This document shows positions 44,016 to 52,502 of a stretch of DNA of 64,000 bases, in pieces. The notes beneath the pieces are model-generated. The model was not told where the DNA came from. It saw nothing but the letters and a program-made list of their open reading frames with translations, and searched no databases. Numbering within the stretch: the first letter of the stretch is position 1; the number at the start of each line of letters is the position of its first letter. Origin of the DNA: Pelagihabitans sp963760375 (GTDB taxonomy: Bacteria; Bacteroidota; Bacteroidia; Flavobacteriales; Flavobacteriaceae); NCBI GenBank assembly GCA_963760375.1, contig CAVXCS010000007.1, positions 868,001-932,000 on the forward strand, written 5' to 3'. The position numbers were made by a program, and so were the translations under genes.

Positions 44016-44483
44016 TTAGTCTCCTTCGCTTAAAGAGAAACTCCCATCACCATTGAATGAGTCAACGGTAATTGTCACTGACCATATACCAGAGGTTCCT
44101 GCATCAGTTACACCAGAAAAAGAATCAGGTTCAACCGCTCCATTCAAAGACCTGTTCAAAACGGTATTACCATCGGCATCTAATACCACCATATTAAAAG
44201 TACCTTCAGCAGTTGCTGTGATATCGGCATTGTAATCTGCGATAGTAAGATTGTTGTTCCAACTAAATACGCGTGAAGCAGAACCGCCATTTCCCGTAAA
44301 GCTTGCATCAACATCGCCATTAAAATCCGAGCGGTCACCAACAACAAAATCCGATGGGGTGGTACTTAACTCGGTTCCATTAACGGATACCCTAGCAAAG
44401 CTATCATCATCTTTGCTGCAGCCTACAAAAGTGGTCGCCGCGATGGCAGTAAGAATTGTAAAAAATAAATTTGTAAGTTTCAT
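44016..44483 (-). CDS. Small lipoprotein of unknown function
   Basis: 155 aa from the ATG at 44483 (MKLTNLFFTILTAIAATTFVGCSKDDD; lipobox Cys near residue 22). The mature part is rich in Asp, Ser, Thr and Gly (VVGDRSDFNGDVDASFTGNG, then VTDAGTSGIWSVTITVDSFN), which suggests a beta-sandwich or metal-binding surface, but no domain is recognised. DxDGN-like FNMVVLDADGNTV may bind calcium, a guess. It is AT-rich and lies in the islet between the repeats. Confidence 0.65.
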   Translation of the reverse strand: MKLTNLFFTILTAIAATTFVGCSKDDDSFARVSVNGTELSTTPSDFVVGDRSDFNGDVDASFTGNGGSASRVFSWNNNLTIADYNADITATAEGTFNMVVLDADGNTVLNRSLNGAVEPDSFSGVTDAGTSGIWSVTITVDSFNGDGSFSLSEGD

Positions 44484-44753
44484 AACATTTATAAGATTTG
44501 ATAATTTCACTTGAATAACAATCAAAAATCAAAACGGGCAAAACCCTACTTTATTTTAGTTTTTTCAACATTGCCTACAGTATTTGGATTTGATTCATTA
44601 ATTAAGGCCCGTGGTGAAGAACTTTCAGAAGATATAAGGAGTTTAATATAACGGCCGTTTTACAGCACTTATCTACTAACTTGTCTGGCCATATCCCAGA
44701 GTGTCCCAAACATGGACTCTTTTAGTAGTTTTGATAATTGACCTTTTTCAGGA

Positions 44754-44905
44754 CTTGTACAACTTGAAAAAACCTCCGAGATTTCGGAGGTTTTTTGTTT
44801 TGGAAAAGGGATTTTCGGCGGAGGGAAGAGAGGTTTATCCCGCGCGAAGACGCGGGGCCTGTACAACTTGAAAGAACCTCCGAAATCTCGGAGGTTCTTT
44901 GTTTT
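44754..44905 (+). repeat. Second copy of the tRNA-linked 104-bp repeat
   Basis: One full unit from CTTGTAC (44754) to CCTGTAC (44858), then a partial unit ending in the same hairpin and T-run (44874-44904). The sequence is nearly that of 42560-42820, including CGGCGGAGGGA and TTTATCCCGCGCGAAGA. Together the two arrays form direct repeats around a 1.9-kb islet. Confidence 0.85.
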
Positions 44906-44931
44906 TATTGTTAAATAAACTTGGATCATGA

Positions 44932-45777
44932 TTACTCCAAAACTTCAATGACCAAATTCGTTTTTAGTTCGGAGGTGGCATCGCCGCGGACCGTACCCGA
45001 TACGGGCATGGTATTGACATAATGACTGCTCGAAGCCACCGCGATATGGGTGTGGCCGGTGATGATGCCGTTGCTGGGGTCGAACCCCAACCAGCCCGCG
45101 CCCGGAAGAAAGACTTCCGTCCAAGCATGGAGTTCATACTCCGGGTCTTCGACATCCACGTAATAATAGCCGCTGACAAACCGTGCGGCAATCCCCAACG
45201 TACGCAGTAGTTGGATCTGCATCCAGACCAGATCTCGACAGGAACCCTTTTTTAAGCGGAATGTTTTGTCGGGTTCAAACGGTACGCCCTCCTCACGCGA
45301 CGCGACCACAAAATCATCATGGATTTGCGTTGTCAGTGCGGTCAGAAAAGTCAGGGTGTCATTCTTTTTTGAGGCAAGGATGGTATTGCCGTATCGCAGC
45401 AATTCTGAATTTATGGTTTCGGCAGTGAGATACTTCTGAAGCAAAACGACCAAAGCGTTCGAATAGGAAAAAGGAACGGTATTGAAATAAAGCGGATAGA
45501 CCAAAAAATTGAAAGGGTTGTAGGGCCTGCTCTCCACCAGGGCTTCTGAACGGATCACAATTTTTTTGTGCATCCCTTCGAACCAGCAAAAATGAACGAA
45601 ATTATCTTCCGCATCCAACTGTTCTGAAATCCCTACAGGTGTTACGGATACTTCGAGGGTGTGCGATTCAAGGTCGAGATGGGGCGCGTTCTTTGGTTTG
45701 AACATGAGATAATGCGGCTCAATAAAAACGGCCTTGCTAAACCGGTATTCCGTTTCATGGATGATCTTGAACCTCAT
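44932..45777 (-). CDS. Transglutaminase-like protein (with N-terminal beta domain)
   Basis: 281 aa. The catalytic triad is clear: C180 (FRLKKGSCRDLVWMQ), H217 (ELHAWTEVFLPG) and D233 (LGFDPSNGI). The N-terminal part (MRFKIIHETEYRFSKAVFIE) is the bacterial transglutaminase N domain. This group travels with alpha-E and circularly permuted ATP-grasp proteins, as here. It is the last gene of the three and probably makes or cuts an amide or peptide bond. The substrate is not established. Confidence 0.92.
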   Translation of the reverse strand: MRFKIIHETEYRFSKAVFIEPHYLMFKPKNAPHLDLESHTLEVSVTPVGISEQLDAEDNFVHFCWFEGMHKKIVIRSEALVESRPYNPFNFLVYPLYFNTVPFSYSNALVVLLQKYLTAETINSELLRYGNTILASKKNDTLTFLTALTTQIHDDFVVASREEGVPFEPDKTFRLKKGSCRDLVWMQIQLLRTLGIAARFVSGYYYVDVEDPEYELHAWTEVFLPGAGWLGFDPSNGIITGHTHIAVASSSHYVNTMPVSGTVRGDATSELKTNLVIEVLE

Positions 45778-45878
45778 AGGTGTTGCTTTGTTACGGTTTC
45801 TTTTTTCAGGGAATCAATCACATGGATAAGCCAATTTCCCAAGCATTATTTCATTGGATTTCCCTAAATGAATATAGG

Positions 45879-46844
45879 CTATTGTTGCAGCTGTACCTGT
45901 GCCTCGGCCGCAAAAAAGGAATTATAAAGACTTAGGGAAACGCCGTTCAGGCGTTGTTGAAAATCATCAAGGTATTCGTGAAGCCCAATTTTAAAGACAT
46001 CGCCGATATCGATGAATTCGAGTTCCGACTTTAGCTTTCCCAACTGCTTTTCCGCTTCGTTGCTAAAACCACCCGTACTTCCCGTGATCTCCTGCAATGA
46101 CTTCTCCGCATGGATCAGGCAACAGAGCATGGATCTTGGAAATTTCTTGTCAAGAATCAGAAACTCCGATATGTTATGGGCGGTGAGCTTGCCATATTCC
46201 TTTCGGTACATGTCATAGGCGCTTACCGATTTTAGCAGGGCGGCCCATTGCATCAGGTCTAAAGGACTTCCAACTTCCTGGGGGGTACTCAACAATACAT
46301 GATACTTCACGTCCATGACCCGGGAGGTCTTATCTGCACGTTCCACCAACTGTCCAATTTTTCCAAAATGCCAGCCATCGTTCCTTGAAATGGTCACGTC
46401 GAAAATGCCGTATAGCAATTGACAATCTTCCCTGACTTTTTTAAAGAAAAGTCTGGGATCGTTGCTTTTCCATAACTTTTTCTCCAAACCTTCTTTGACA
46501 AAAAAGTAGATCGAGTTGATCTGTTCCCAAACTTCTTTCGTGATTTCGGGGCGTATCGACCTCGCATTTTCCCTGGCAGCCGTAATGCAACTGTAAATTG
46601 AATTGGGGTTCTTGGGATCGAAACCCAAAAAATAAATCACCCTTTCCTTGTCCACGGTCTTATATCGGGTTTCGTACATGGGCCAGTCACCGGTAATGAC
46701 CACTAATGGCTTCCATTGCTCCTCAGCGTCGGGTTGCGACTCCAAAGAGAGGTTGAAATTCACATCCATAAACCGGGCATAATTTTCGGCCCTTTCAATG
46801 TACCGGTTCATCCAATACATGGTATTAGCTACTCTACTCAGCAT
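45879..46844 (-). CDS. Alpha-E domain protein
   Basis: 321 aa from the ATG at 46844 (MLSRVANTMYWMNRYIERAE); the longer frame to 46988 runs antisense into the ATP-grasp end and lacks family similarity. MLSRVANTMYWMNRYIERAENYAR is the family signature; the rest is alpha-helical with conserved Glu/Arg. It lies 11 bp after the ATP-grasp gene and 101 bp before the transglutaminase gene. The domain is known only from such clusters and its role is unproven; a scaffold or accessory role in peptide modification has been proposed. Confidence 0.92.
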   Translation of the reverse strand: MLSRVANTMYWMNRYIERAENYARFMDVNFNLSLESQPDAEEQWKPLVVITGDWPMYETRYKTVDKERVIYFLGFDPKNPNSIYSCITAARENARSIRPEITKEVWEQINSIYFFVKEGLEKKLWKSNDPRLFFKKVREDCQLLYGIFDVTISRNDGWHFGKIGQLVERADKTSRVMDVKYHVLLSTPQEVGSPLDLMQWAALLKSVSAYDMYRKEYGKLTAHNISEFLILDKKFPRSMLCCLIHAEKSLQEITGSTGGFSNEAEKQLGKLKSELEFIDIGDVFKIGLHEYLDDFQQRLNGVSLSLYNSFFAAEAQVQLQQ

Positions 46845-46855
46845 AGTTTTATTTT

Positions 46856-48295
46856 TTATAATGAATCCAAGACCCAAGTGTCCTTGCTGCCTCCTCCCTG
46901 TGAGGAATTGACAACCAGCGAACCTTTGGTCAAAGCTACCCGGGTAAGGGCGCCAGGCACTATTTTGATTTCCTTTCCGTACAGACAATAAGGCCGCAGG
47001 TCAACATGTCTACCTTCGATGGTGTCCTCCGTCAGGGTCGGCACCCTGGATAGGTTGATCATCGGCTGCGCGATATAGTTTCTCGGATTGTTTTTTATTT
47101 TGGCTACAAATTCGTCACATTGTTTTTTTGTTGATTTTGGGCCAATCAACATGCCGTATCCGCCAGAACCGTCGGTCTGTTTTACCACCAGGGTATGAAT
47201 GTTTTCCAACACATATTTGCAATCATCTTCCTCGGCGCAGATGTAGGTCTTTATATTGGGCAAGAGCACCTCTTCGCCCAAATAGTATTTGATCAATCGG
47301 GGGATGTAGGCGTAGATGGCCTTGTCATCGGCAACCCCTGCGCCCGGCGCGTTCACCAATACTACATTGCCCTTGCGATAAGCTTCAAAAAGGCCTGGCG
47401 TACCCAACATCGAATTTTTGTTGAATACCAATGGATCGATAAAATCGTCGTCGACCCTGCGGTAGATGACATCGACTCTTTGAAGCCCCTTGGTGGTGAT
47501 CATATACACGAAATTATTTTTCACGACCAAATCCCTGCCTTCTACCAGTTCTGCCCCCATCTGTTGCGCCAGGTAGGCATGTTCAAAATAGGCGGAATTA
47601 TAAATGCCCGGGGTAAGCACTGCAATCGATGCAGGGGATTCCTTGGTTAGCGATTCCAACATGTCCCGCAAATGGTGGGAGTAATCGTGAATTGGTCTGA
47701 CTTCCAGTTTTTCAAAGATTTCGGGAAAAGTGCGTTTCAATATCTCCCTGTTTTCAAGCATATAGGACACCCCTGATGGGCATCTCAGGTTATCTTCCAA
47801 GACATAGAAATTGCCATCGTCGCCCCTGATCAGATCGGTGCCCGAAATATGGCTCCATACATTCTCAGGGGGTCTTAACCCTATGCATTCCTTGAGGTAA
47901 CCTGCACTTGAAAGTACAAGCTCTTTGGGGATGATGTTGTCCTTCAAGGCCCTTTGTTCATTGTAAATGTCGTTGATGAAAAGGTTCAAAGCCACGATGC
48001 GCTGTTCCAGCCCTTTGGAGAGCCTGGTCCAATCGGTGCCGCTAATAATTCTTGGGATGATATCCAAATGCAGGATCCTTTCCACCCCTTGGTTATCGCT
48101 GTAGACATTGAAGGTCATGCCCAGTGAAAGTTGAGACCTGTCGGTGGCGTGCTGCAAGGCTTTGAGTTTGCTTTTGCTCAATTTTTCCAAACGCTGTTTG
48201 AATTGCTCATAGGTTGGTCTTACGGCATTTGTTGCCTCGAACATTTCGTCATAAAACCCGGTGGTTTCGTATTTGGTAAAATCTACTTTGGCCAT
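46856..48295 (-). CDS. Circularly permuted type 2 ATP-grasp protein
   Basis: 479 aa, the usual length. FYDEMFEATNAVRPTYEQF and GLRPPENVWSHISGTDLIRG are family blocks; nucleotide and metal residues are in VVKQTDGSGGYGMLIGP and EGRHVDLRPYCLYGKEI. These enzymes are predicted amide ligases, possibly joining amino acids or peptides to a substrate. It is the first gene of the ATP-grasp - alpha-E - transglutaminase operon, separated by 11 bp from alpha-E. A direct enzymatic assignment is not available from sequence. Confidence 0.93.
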   Translation of the reverse strand: MAKVDFTKYETTGFYDEMFEATNAVRPTYEQFKQRLEKLSKSKLKALQHATDRSQLSLGMTFNVYSDNQGVERILHLDIIPRIISGTDWTRLSKGLEQRIVALNLFINDIYNEQRALKDNIIPKELVLSSAGYLKECIGLRPPENVWSHISGTDLIRGDDGNFYVLEDNLRCPSGVSYMLENREILKRTFPEIFEKLEVRPIHDYSHHLRDMLESLTKESPASIAVLTPGIYNSAYFEHAYLAQQMGAELVEGRDLVVKNNFVYMITTKGLQRVDVIYRRVDDDFIDPLVFNKNSMLGTPGLFEAYRKGNVVLVNAPGAGVADDKAIYAYIPRLIKYYLGEEVLLPNIKTYICAEEDDCKYVLENIHTLVVKQTDGSGGYGMLIGPKSTKKQCDEFVAKIKNNPRNYIAQPMINLSRVPTLTEDTIEGRHVDLRPYCLYGKEIKIVPGALTRVALTKGSLVVNSSQGGGSKDTWVLDSL

Positions 48296-48816
48296 AAAAT
48301 GGGTGCTTCGTTATCGTGTTATTTTTTTTTGATGTTGGATATTATGGTCCTGAATCGATGGGTCAAGAGAACCAATAATGGGAAGGTCATAATATACCAC
48401 AAAAAATTTATCCAAAGGGATATTGATCCCACATTTGAAATAAATCGGTCGGATTTTAGGGTTTCGTGAATCGATTTGTTCCGCGCTGCCAATTGCAGAT
48501 AAAATGCGATACATGATGCTACCCGGGTAGCGGATTACTGCGGCAATAGCCTTGACTTTTATAGATAGGCTCAAATTTATGTTGCCGGTTCAAACGTACC
48601 ATCGGGCATCAACAATGGGCATGGGTCTTGCCCGCATTGAAAAAAGCAAGCATCGTTTGCTACAATAAAAAATACTTCACGACGTGCTGTGCAAATTGAT
48701 GGCAAAACAGGTGCAGAACCGTTTGGGATAGGGAAAAATAGCCAAGGTATTTCGACCAAATTTCGAATTAAAAGCGTAACCTTTGTTTCCAACCCACTTG
48801 GCAAAACCATTCCCTT
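48296..48816. other. 521-bp gene-free region with a 14-bp palindrome
   Basis: Between divergent ATP-grasp and glutaminase genes. Short open frames (for example 48311-48574, minus) lack any recognisable feature. GCTACCCGGGTAGC at 48518-48531 is a perfect palindrome with no T-run. The promoters of both flanking operons must lie here, but none is convincing. Confidence 0.45.
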
Positions 48817-49731
48817 TTGAACTACAAAGCAATTATTGAAAAGGTCTTCCATGAGACGGAACAACTCACAAATAATGGAAAAATAGCTACCTATATCCCA
48901 GAATTGGCCAGTGTAGATCCGACCAGGTTCGGTGTACACATGACCAATTTAAAGGGTGAGGGATTCGGGATGGGAGACCATCTGGTAAAATTTTCCATTC
49001 AAAGCATCGCCAAAGTATTTTCGTTGACGCTGGCCTATAAAATTTTAGGCGAAAAAATTTGGAAGCGGGTCGATGTAGAACCCTCCGGGACCAAGTTCGA
49101 TTCGCTCCTTCTACTTGAAATCAATAATGGCATACCCCGTAATCCCTTCGTGAATTCCGGGGCCATTGTGATTTGCGACATCTTGATCACCCACCTGGGA
49201 GATGCCAAGGCCTCGTTTTTGGAATTCGTCAGAGATCTGAGCGACTTGCCAGATCTGGAGTACTCCGATAAAATTGCGGATTCGGAAAAAGCAAGCGGCT
49301 ACCGCAATGTGGCCTTGTGCAACTTTATCAAGTCGCTCGGGAATATCGATAACGATCCCGCTACGGTGCTTGATTTTTACTTCGACATGTGTTCCCTGGA
49401 AATGAACTGCCGGCAATTGTCTTATACGCTTACGTATCTGGCCAACGGGGGAAATAAAATTTCAAACGGCTCCGAAATCATTACGAAGCCCCAATCCAAA
49501 CGCATCAACGCGCTCATGCTGACCTGTGGGTTTTATGATGAGTCAGGGGAGTTTGCCTTTAAGGTCGGTTTGCCCGGCAAGAGTGGAGTGGGCGGGGGCA
49601 TCGTGGCATTGGTTCCCCACAACTATACGATTGCCGTTTGGAGCCCTCCACTGAACCCGAACGGAAATTCTTTCCTGGGCATGAAATTTTTGGAGGAATT
49701 CACCACACACTCAGATTTTACCATTTTTTAG
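48817..49731 (+). CDS. glsA: Glutaminase A
   Basis: 304-aa serine-dependent glutaminase of the beta-lactamase-like fold. The catalytic S63-x-x-K66 pair is in KFSIQSIAKVFSLTL; other blocks are VNSGAIVICD and GLPGKSGVGGGIVALVP. It converts glutamine to glutamate and ammonia in the cytoplasm. The start is TTG at 48817 (LNYKAIIEKVFHETEQ), which matches the family N-terminus; no ATG is nearby. It may supply ammonia for acid or nitrogen balance. Monocistronic. Confidence 0.9.
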   Translation: MNYKAIIEKVFHETEQLTNNGKIATYIPELASVDPTRFGVHMTNLKGEGFGMGDHLVKFSIQSIAKVFSLTLAYKILGEKIWKRVDVEPSGTKFDSLLLLEINNGIPRNPFVNSGAIVICDILITHLGDAKASFLEFVRDLSDLPDLEYSDKIADSEKASGYRNVALCNFIKSLGNIDNDPATVLDFYFDMCSLEMNCRQLSYTLTYLANGGNKISNGSEIITKPQSKRINALMLTCGFYDESGEFAFKVGLPGKSGVGGGIVALVPHNYTIAVWSPPLNPNGNSFLGMKFLEEFTTHSDFTIF

Positions 49732-49751
49732 ACGCCGCCCCGGTTTGTATT

Positions 49752-50807
49752 TTAAGGAAACAGCGCTCGTTTCGGCAATAATAACTCGTGAATGAACTTC
49801 ATTTTGTTGATCACGGTCGGCGAAACCACGAAAGGATAGACATCGGGCACGCCCATGGCCCGATTGATACTGTTCACGGCAAATGACAAGGGCACACAGG
49901 TGCGAACGATGGTTTCAAAATCTTTTTCCGTGTAGGGGTCAAAGGTTGAAGCGATCTTCATATTTTCGGGAATATCCTTGTTGTTCACTTCCAAACCGAA
50001 ATAGTGGGCGGTCTCGACCATATCCATAATGTGCAGGTAGTGGGCCCATGTTTCGGCCCAATCCTCCCAAGGATGTGCAGAGGCATATTTACTGATATGG
50101 TGATGGCTCCAATCGTCTGGAGCACCCTTTTCGTAATAGGTTTGTAAGGCATCGCCATAATGCGCTTCTTCATTCCCAAAGACCGCTTGGAATCCTGGCA
50201 ATACGTCTTGATTTTCAAAAATCAACCGATCCCAAAAGTAATGGCCTACCTCGTGCCTCAGGTGTCCGATCAAAGTCCGATATGGCTCCTCCATCTCCTT
50301 TCTAGTGCGTTCCCTAAACACCGAATCCGCTTCCCGGAGCAAGATGGTGACGACCCCATTGTCATGCCCGGTCATCACTTTCGGGTCATTGCTTTTGGTG
50401 ACAAAATCAAAACACAACCCCTTGTCGTCGGACAATTTGCTCGTTAGATCGAGGCCTATTTTTTGAAGCTGGTAAACCAGACGGTGTTTGGCAATTTCCA
50501 AACTTTGCCATTTTTGAAAATTGTCTTTATCGGAAAGATTCGGTATGGTTCGGTTGAGTTGGCAAGCACGGCAGAACTCTTGCGGGGCGTCTTTTGCCAC
50601 GAGCCAATTGCAGACTCCGAATGTCTGGTTTTTACAATACTTGTACTCAATTTTTTCGCGATCGGAAGTCAGCAAGGCCCCTGCAGGGTCAAAAGTGAGC
50701 ATCTGTCGGTCGAGGTCTCGATAACCGGATAAATGCCCGCAATTTCCGCAAATGTTGTTTTCAAAAAACAACGGATATTGACAGTGGCCGCATTGAAATA
50801 CTTTCAT
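49752..50807 (-). CDS. Zinc-binding metallopeptidase with zinc ribbon (DUF2248-like)
   Basis: 351 aa. The N-terminus has a zinc ribbon (C6, C9, C20, C23 in FQCGHCQYPLFFENNICGNC). The protease site is HEVGHYFWDRL, with the third ligand probably in EDWAETWAHYLH. ARTRKEMEEPYRTLIGHLRH-type sequence precedes it. Relatives are annotated as putative zinc-binding metallopeptidases of unknown substrate. Cytoplasmic. It is convergent with glutaminase (20 bp between stops). Confidence 0.87.
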   Translation of the reverse strand: MKVFQCGHCQYPLFFENNICGNCGHLSGYRDLDRQMLTFDPAGALLTSDREKIEYKYCKNQTFGVCNWLVAKDAPQEFCRACQLNRTIPNLSDKDNFQKWQSLEIAKHRLVYQLQKIGLDLTSKLSDDKGLCFDFVTKSNDPKVMTGHDNGVVTILLREADSVFRERTRKEMEEPYRTLIGHLRHEVGHYFWDRLIFENQDVLPGFQAVFGNEEAHYGDALQTYYEKGAPDDWSHHHISKYASAHPWEDWAETWAHYLHIMDMVETAHYFGLEVNNKDIPENMKIASTFDPYTEKDFETIVRTCVPLSFAVNSINRAMGVPDVYPFVVSPTVINKMKFIHELLLPKRALFP

Positions 50808-51058
50808 GGGACTAACCTAACTTTAATCAGCGAAAGTAATCATTAATACAGGAGAAATGCCATTAATAAAATCAACCCAGCCACCACCATTTAATGCTTG
50901 GCTCTGCGAAGACAACATTTTATGGACCCGCCACCAGCGCTTTCCTTAAATTGTTTGAATTTCGTAAATTATAGATTTGAAATGGTTTGGTTAATGTATT
51001 GGTTAAGGGGTAAAGCCATACATAACGTTACTTCTTCAAATCGAAAAGGACAATTCAA

Positions 51059-51856
51059 ATGAAAATTGCAGCTTTGACCGCCAAAAATGCCATCTTTATA
51101 TTATCACTCACAGTGTTCAAATTTACGGGGCTCACCCAAGAAGTTGAAGACCAGGCATTTCTTGATGATTTCCAGGGCACGGCAAGCATTACCCACAACG
51201 GTATTTCATTGGTGCCTTCCTTTTCCTTGGGGGATCCGGCTGCCATTTTTGACCTAAAGTTCACGAAAGGCAGATTGAGTTTTGAGCCCGATCTGCGCTT
51301 CGCGCTTGAGGGGAAGCCTTGGTCGTTTTTGTTCTGGTTCCGGTATAAGGCCATACAAAATGATCGGTTTTCGTTGCGTATCGGCGCGCATCCCGGATTG
51401 AATTTCAGGACCGTAAGTGTGATCAGGAATGGGCAGCCCGAAGAATTGCTCGAAACGCGTCGGTATCTGGCCTCCGAAATCGTGCCGAACTACCAAATTT
51501 CGGACAAGCTGAGCATCGGCATGTACTACCTCCGGGGCAGGGGATTTGATGAGGGGCTAAAAAATTCCGATTTTCTTACCTTGAATGCGTCCCTTAACGA
51601 TTTGTTCGTTTCCGAAAAGCTCTATATCAATGTATCGCCACAGGTTTATTACCTAAGGCTCGATGACCTTACCGGTTATTACGTGGTAGGTTTCATTACC
51701 TTGGCCAAAAAAGATTTTCCGCTTTCGCTTTCGGCCATATTGAACAAGGCCATCAATACACAAATACAGCCTGAGAAGGATTTTATATGGAACGTTTCGT
51801 TGGTATACAGTTTTCCGAACACGACAGGGGCCGCAAAAAAAATCAAAGGCCTTTGA
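51059..51856 (+). CDS. Outer-membrane-like beta protein of unknown function
   Basis: 265 aa with an N-terminal export signal (MKIAALTAKNAIFILSLTVF). The rest alternates hydrophobic and polar residues in short strands (LSFEPDLRFALEGKPWSFLF, LYINVSPQVYYLRLDDLTGY, WNVSLVYSF), as in small outer-membrane beta-barrels. FKFTGLTQ suggests the cleavage region. No family is recognised. It stands alone, 180 bp before the iorA gene; a functional link is not supported. Confidence 0.7.
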   Translation: MKIAALTAKNAIFILSLTVFKFTGLTQEVEDQAFLDDFQGTASITHNGISLVPSFSLGDPAAIFDLKFTKGRLSFEPDLRFALEGKPWSFLFWFRYKAIQNDRFSLRIGAHPGLNFRTVSVIRNGQPEELLETRRYLASEIVPNYQISDKLSIGMYYLRGRGFDEGLKNSDFLTLNASLNDLFVSEKLYINVSPQVYYLRLDDLTGYYVVGFITLAKKDFPLSLSAILNKAINTQIQPEKDFIWNVSLVYSFPNTTGAAKKIKGL

Positions 51857-52036
51857 AATAAACAATGGCCTATTCAACAACAGGTGGATATCAACTCTAA
51901 ATAAATCTCATTATTTTGCAAATCAAAGAACAACCACATCATTTTTTAACAAAAATCTGATAAAAGCGCATTCAATTCGCTCAAGATTTGGTGAAAAATT
52001 CCTTATTTTTAGAAAAACATTGAACATTTTATAATC

Positions 52037-52492
52037 ATGGCAAAATACACGCTTAAAGTCAACGGAAAAAAACAGGAAGTAGACGTAGACCCTGGCACAC
52101 CCATGCTTTGGGTGCTGCGAGACCATATCAAATTGGTCGGGACCAAATATGGCTGTGGTATCGCACAATGCGGTGCCTGTACGGTGCACCTGGATGACAC
52201 TGCGGTGCGTTCCTGCCAATTGCCCGTTTCGGCTGTCGGGGAGCAAAACATCACGACCATTGAAGGACTCTCGGAAAACGGCGATCACCCGGTCCAAAAG
52301 GCCTGGCTGGAAGTGGATGTGCCCCAATGCGGCTATTGTCAGGCCGGGCAGATCATGACCGCATCCGCCTTGCTGAAACAAAATCCCAATCCCTCCGATT
52401 CCGAAATCGAAACTGCCATGAACGGCAATATCTGCCGATGCGGCACCTATACCAGGATCAAAAAGGCCATAAAAATCGCTTCAACCCATTAA
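52037..52492 (+). CDS. iorA: (2Fe-2S) subunit of a molybdenum hydroxylase, IorA-like (copy 1)
   Basis: 151 aa with two 2Fe-2S clusters: C40, C45, C48 and C60 (YGCGIAQCGACTVHL), and C98, C101, C133 and C135 (QCGYCQAGQI, ICRCGTYTR). This is the small subunit of aldehyde/xanthine oxidase-type enzymes, close to isoquinoline 1-oxidoreductase. It transfers electrons from the molybdenum site. 10 bp before the large subunit. The second copy at 54749 is very similar, with roughly four in five residues the same by eye. Confidence 0.9.
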   Translation: MAKYTLKVNGKKQEVDVDPGTPMLWVLRDHIKLVGTKYGCGIAQCGACTVHLDDTAVRSCQLPVSAVGEQNITTIEGLSENGDHPVQKAWLEVDVPQCGYCQAGQIMTASALLKQNPNPSDSEIETAMNGNICRCGTYTRIKKAIKIASTH

Positions 52493-52502
52493 ACAAAACA
52501 TC

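Noticed and set aside
48311..48574. 87-codon open frame before the glutaminase gene
   Set aside because: No recognisable domain or signal and no gene context; probably chance.
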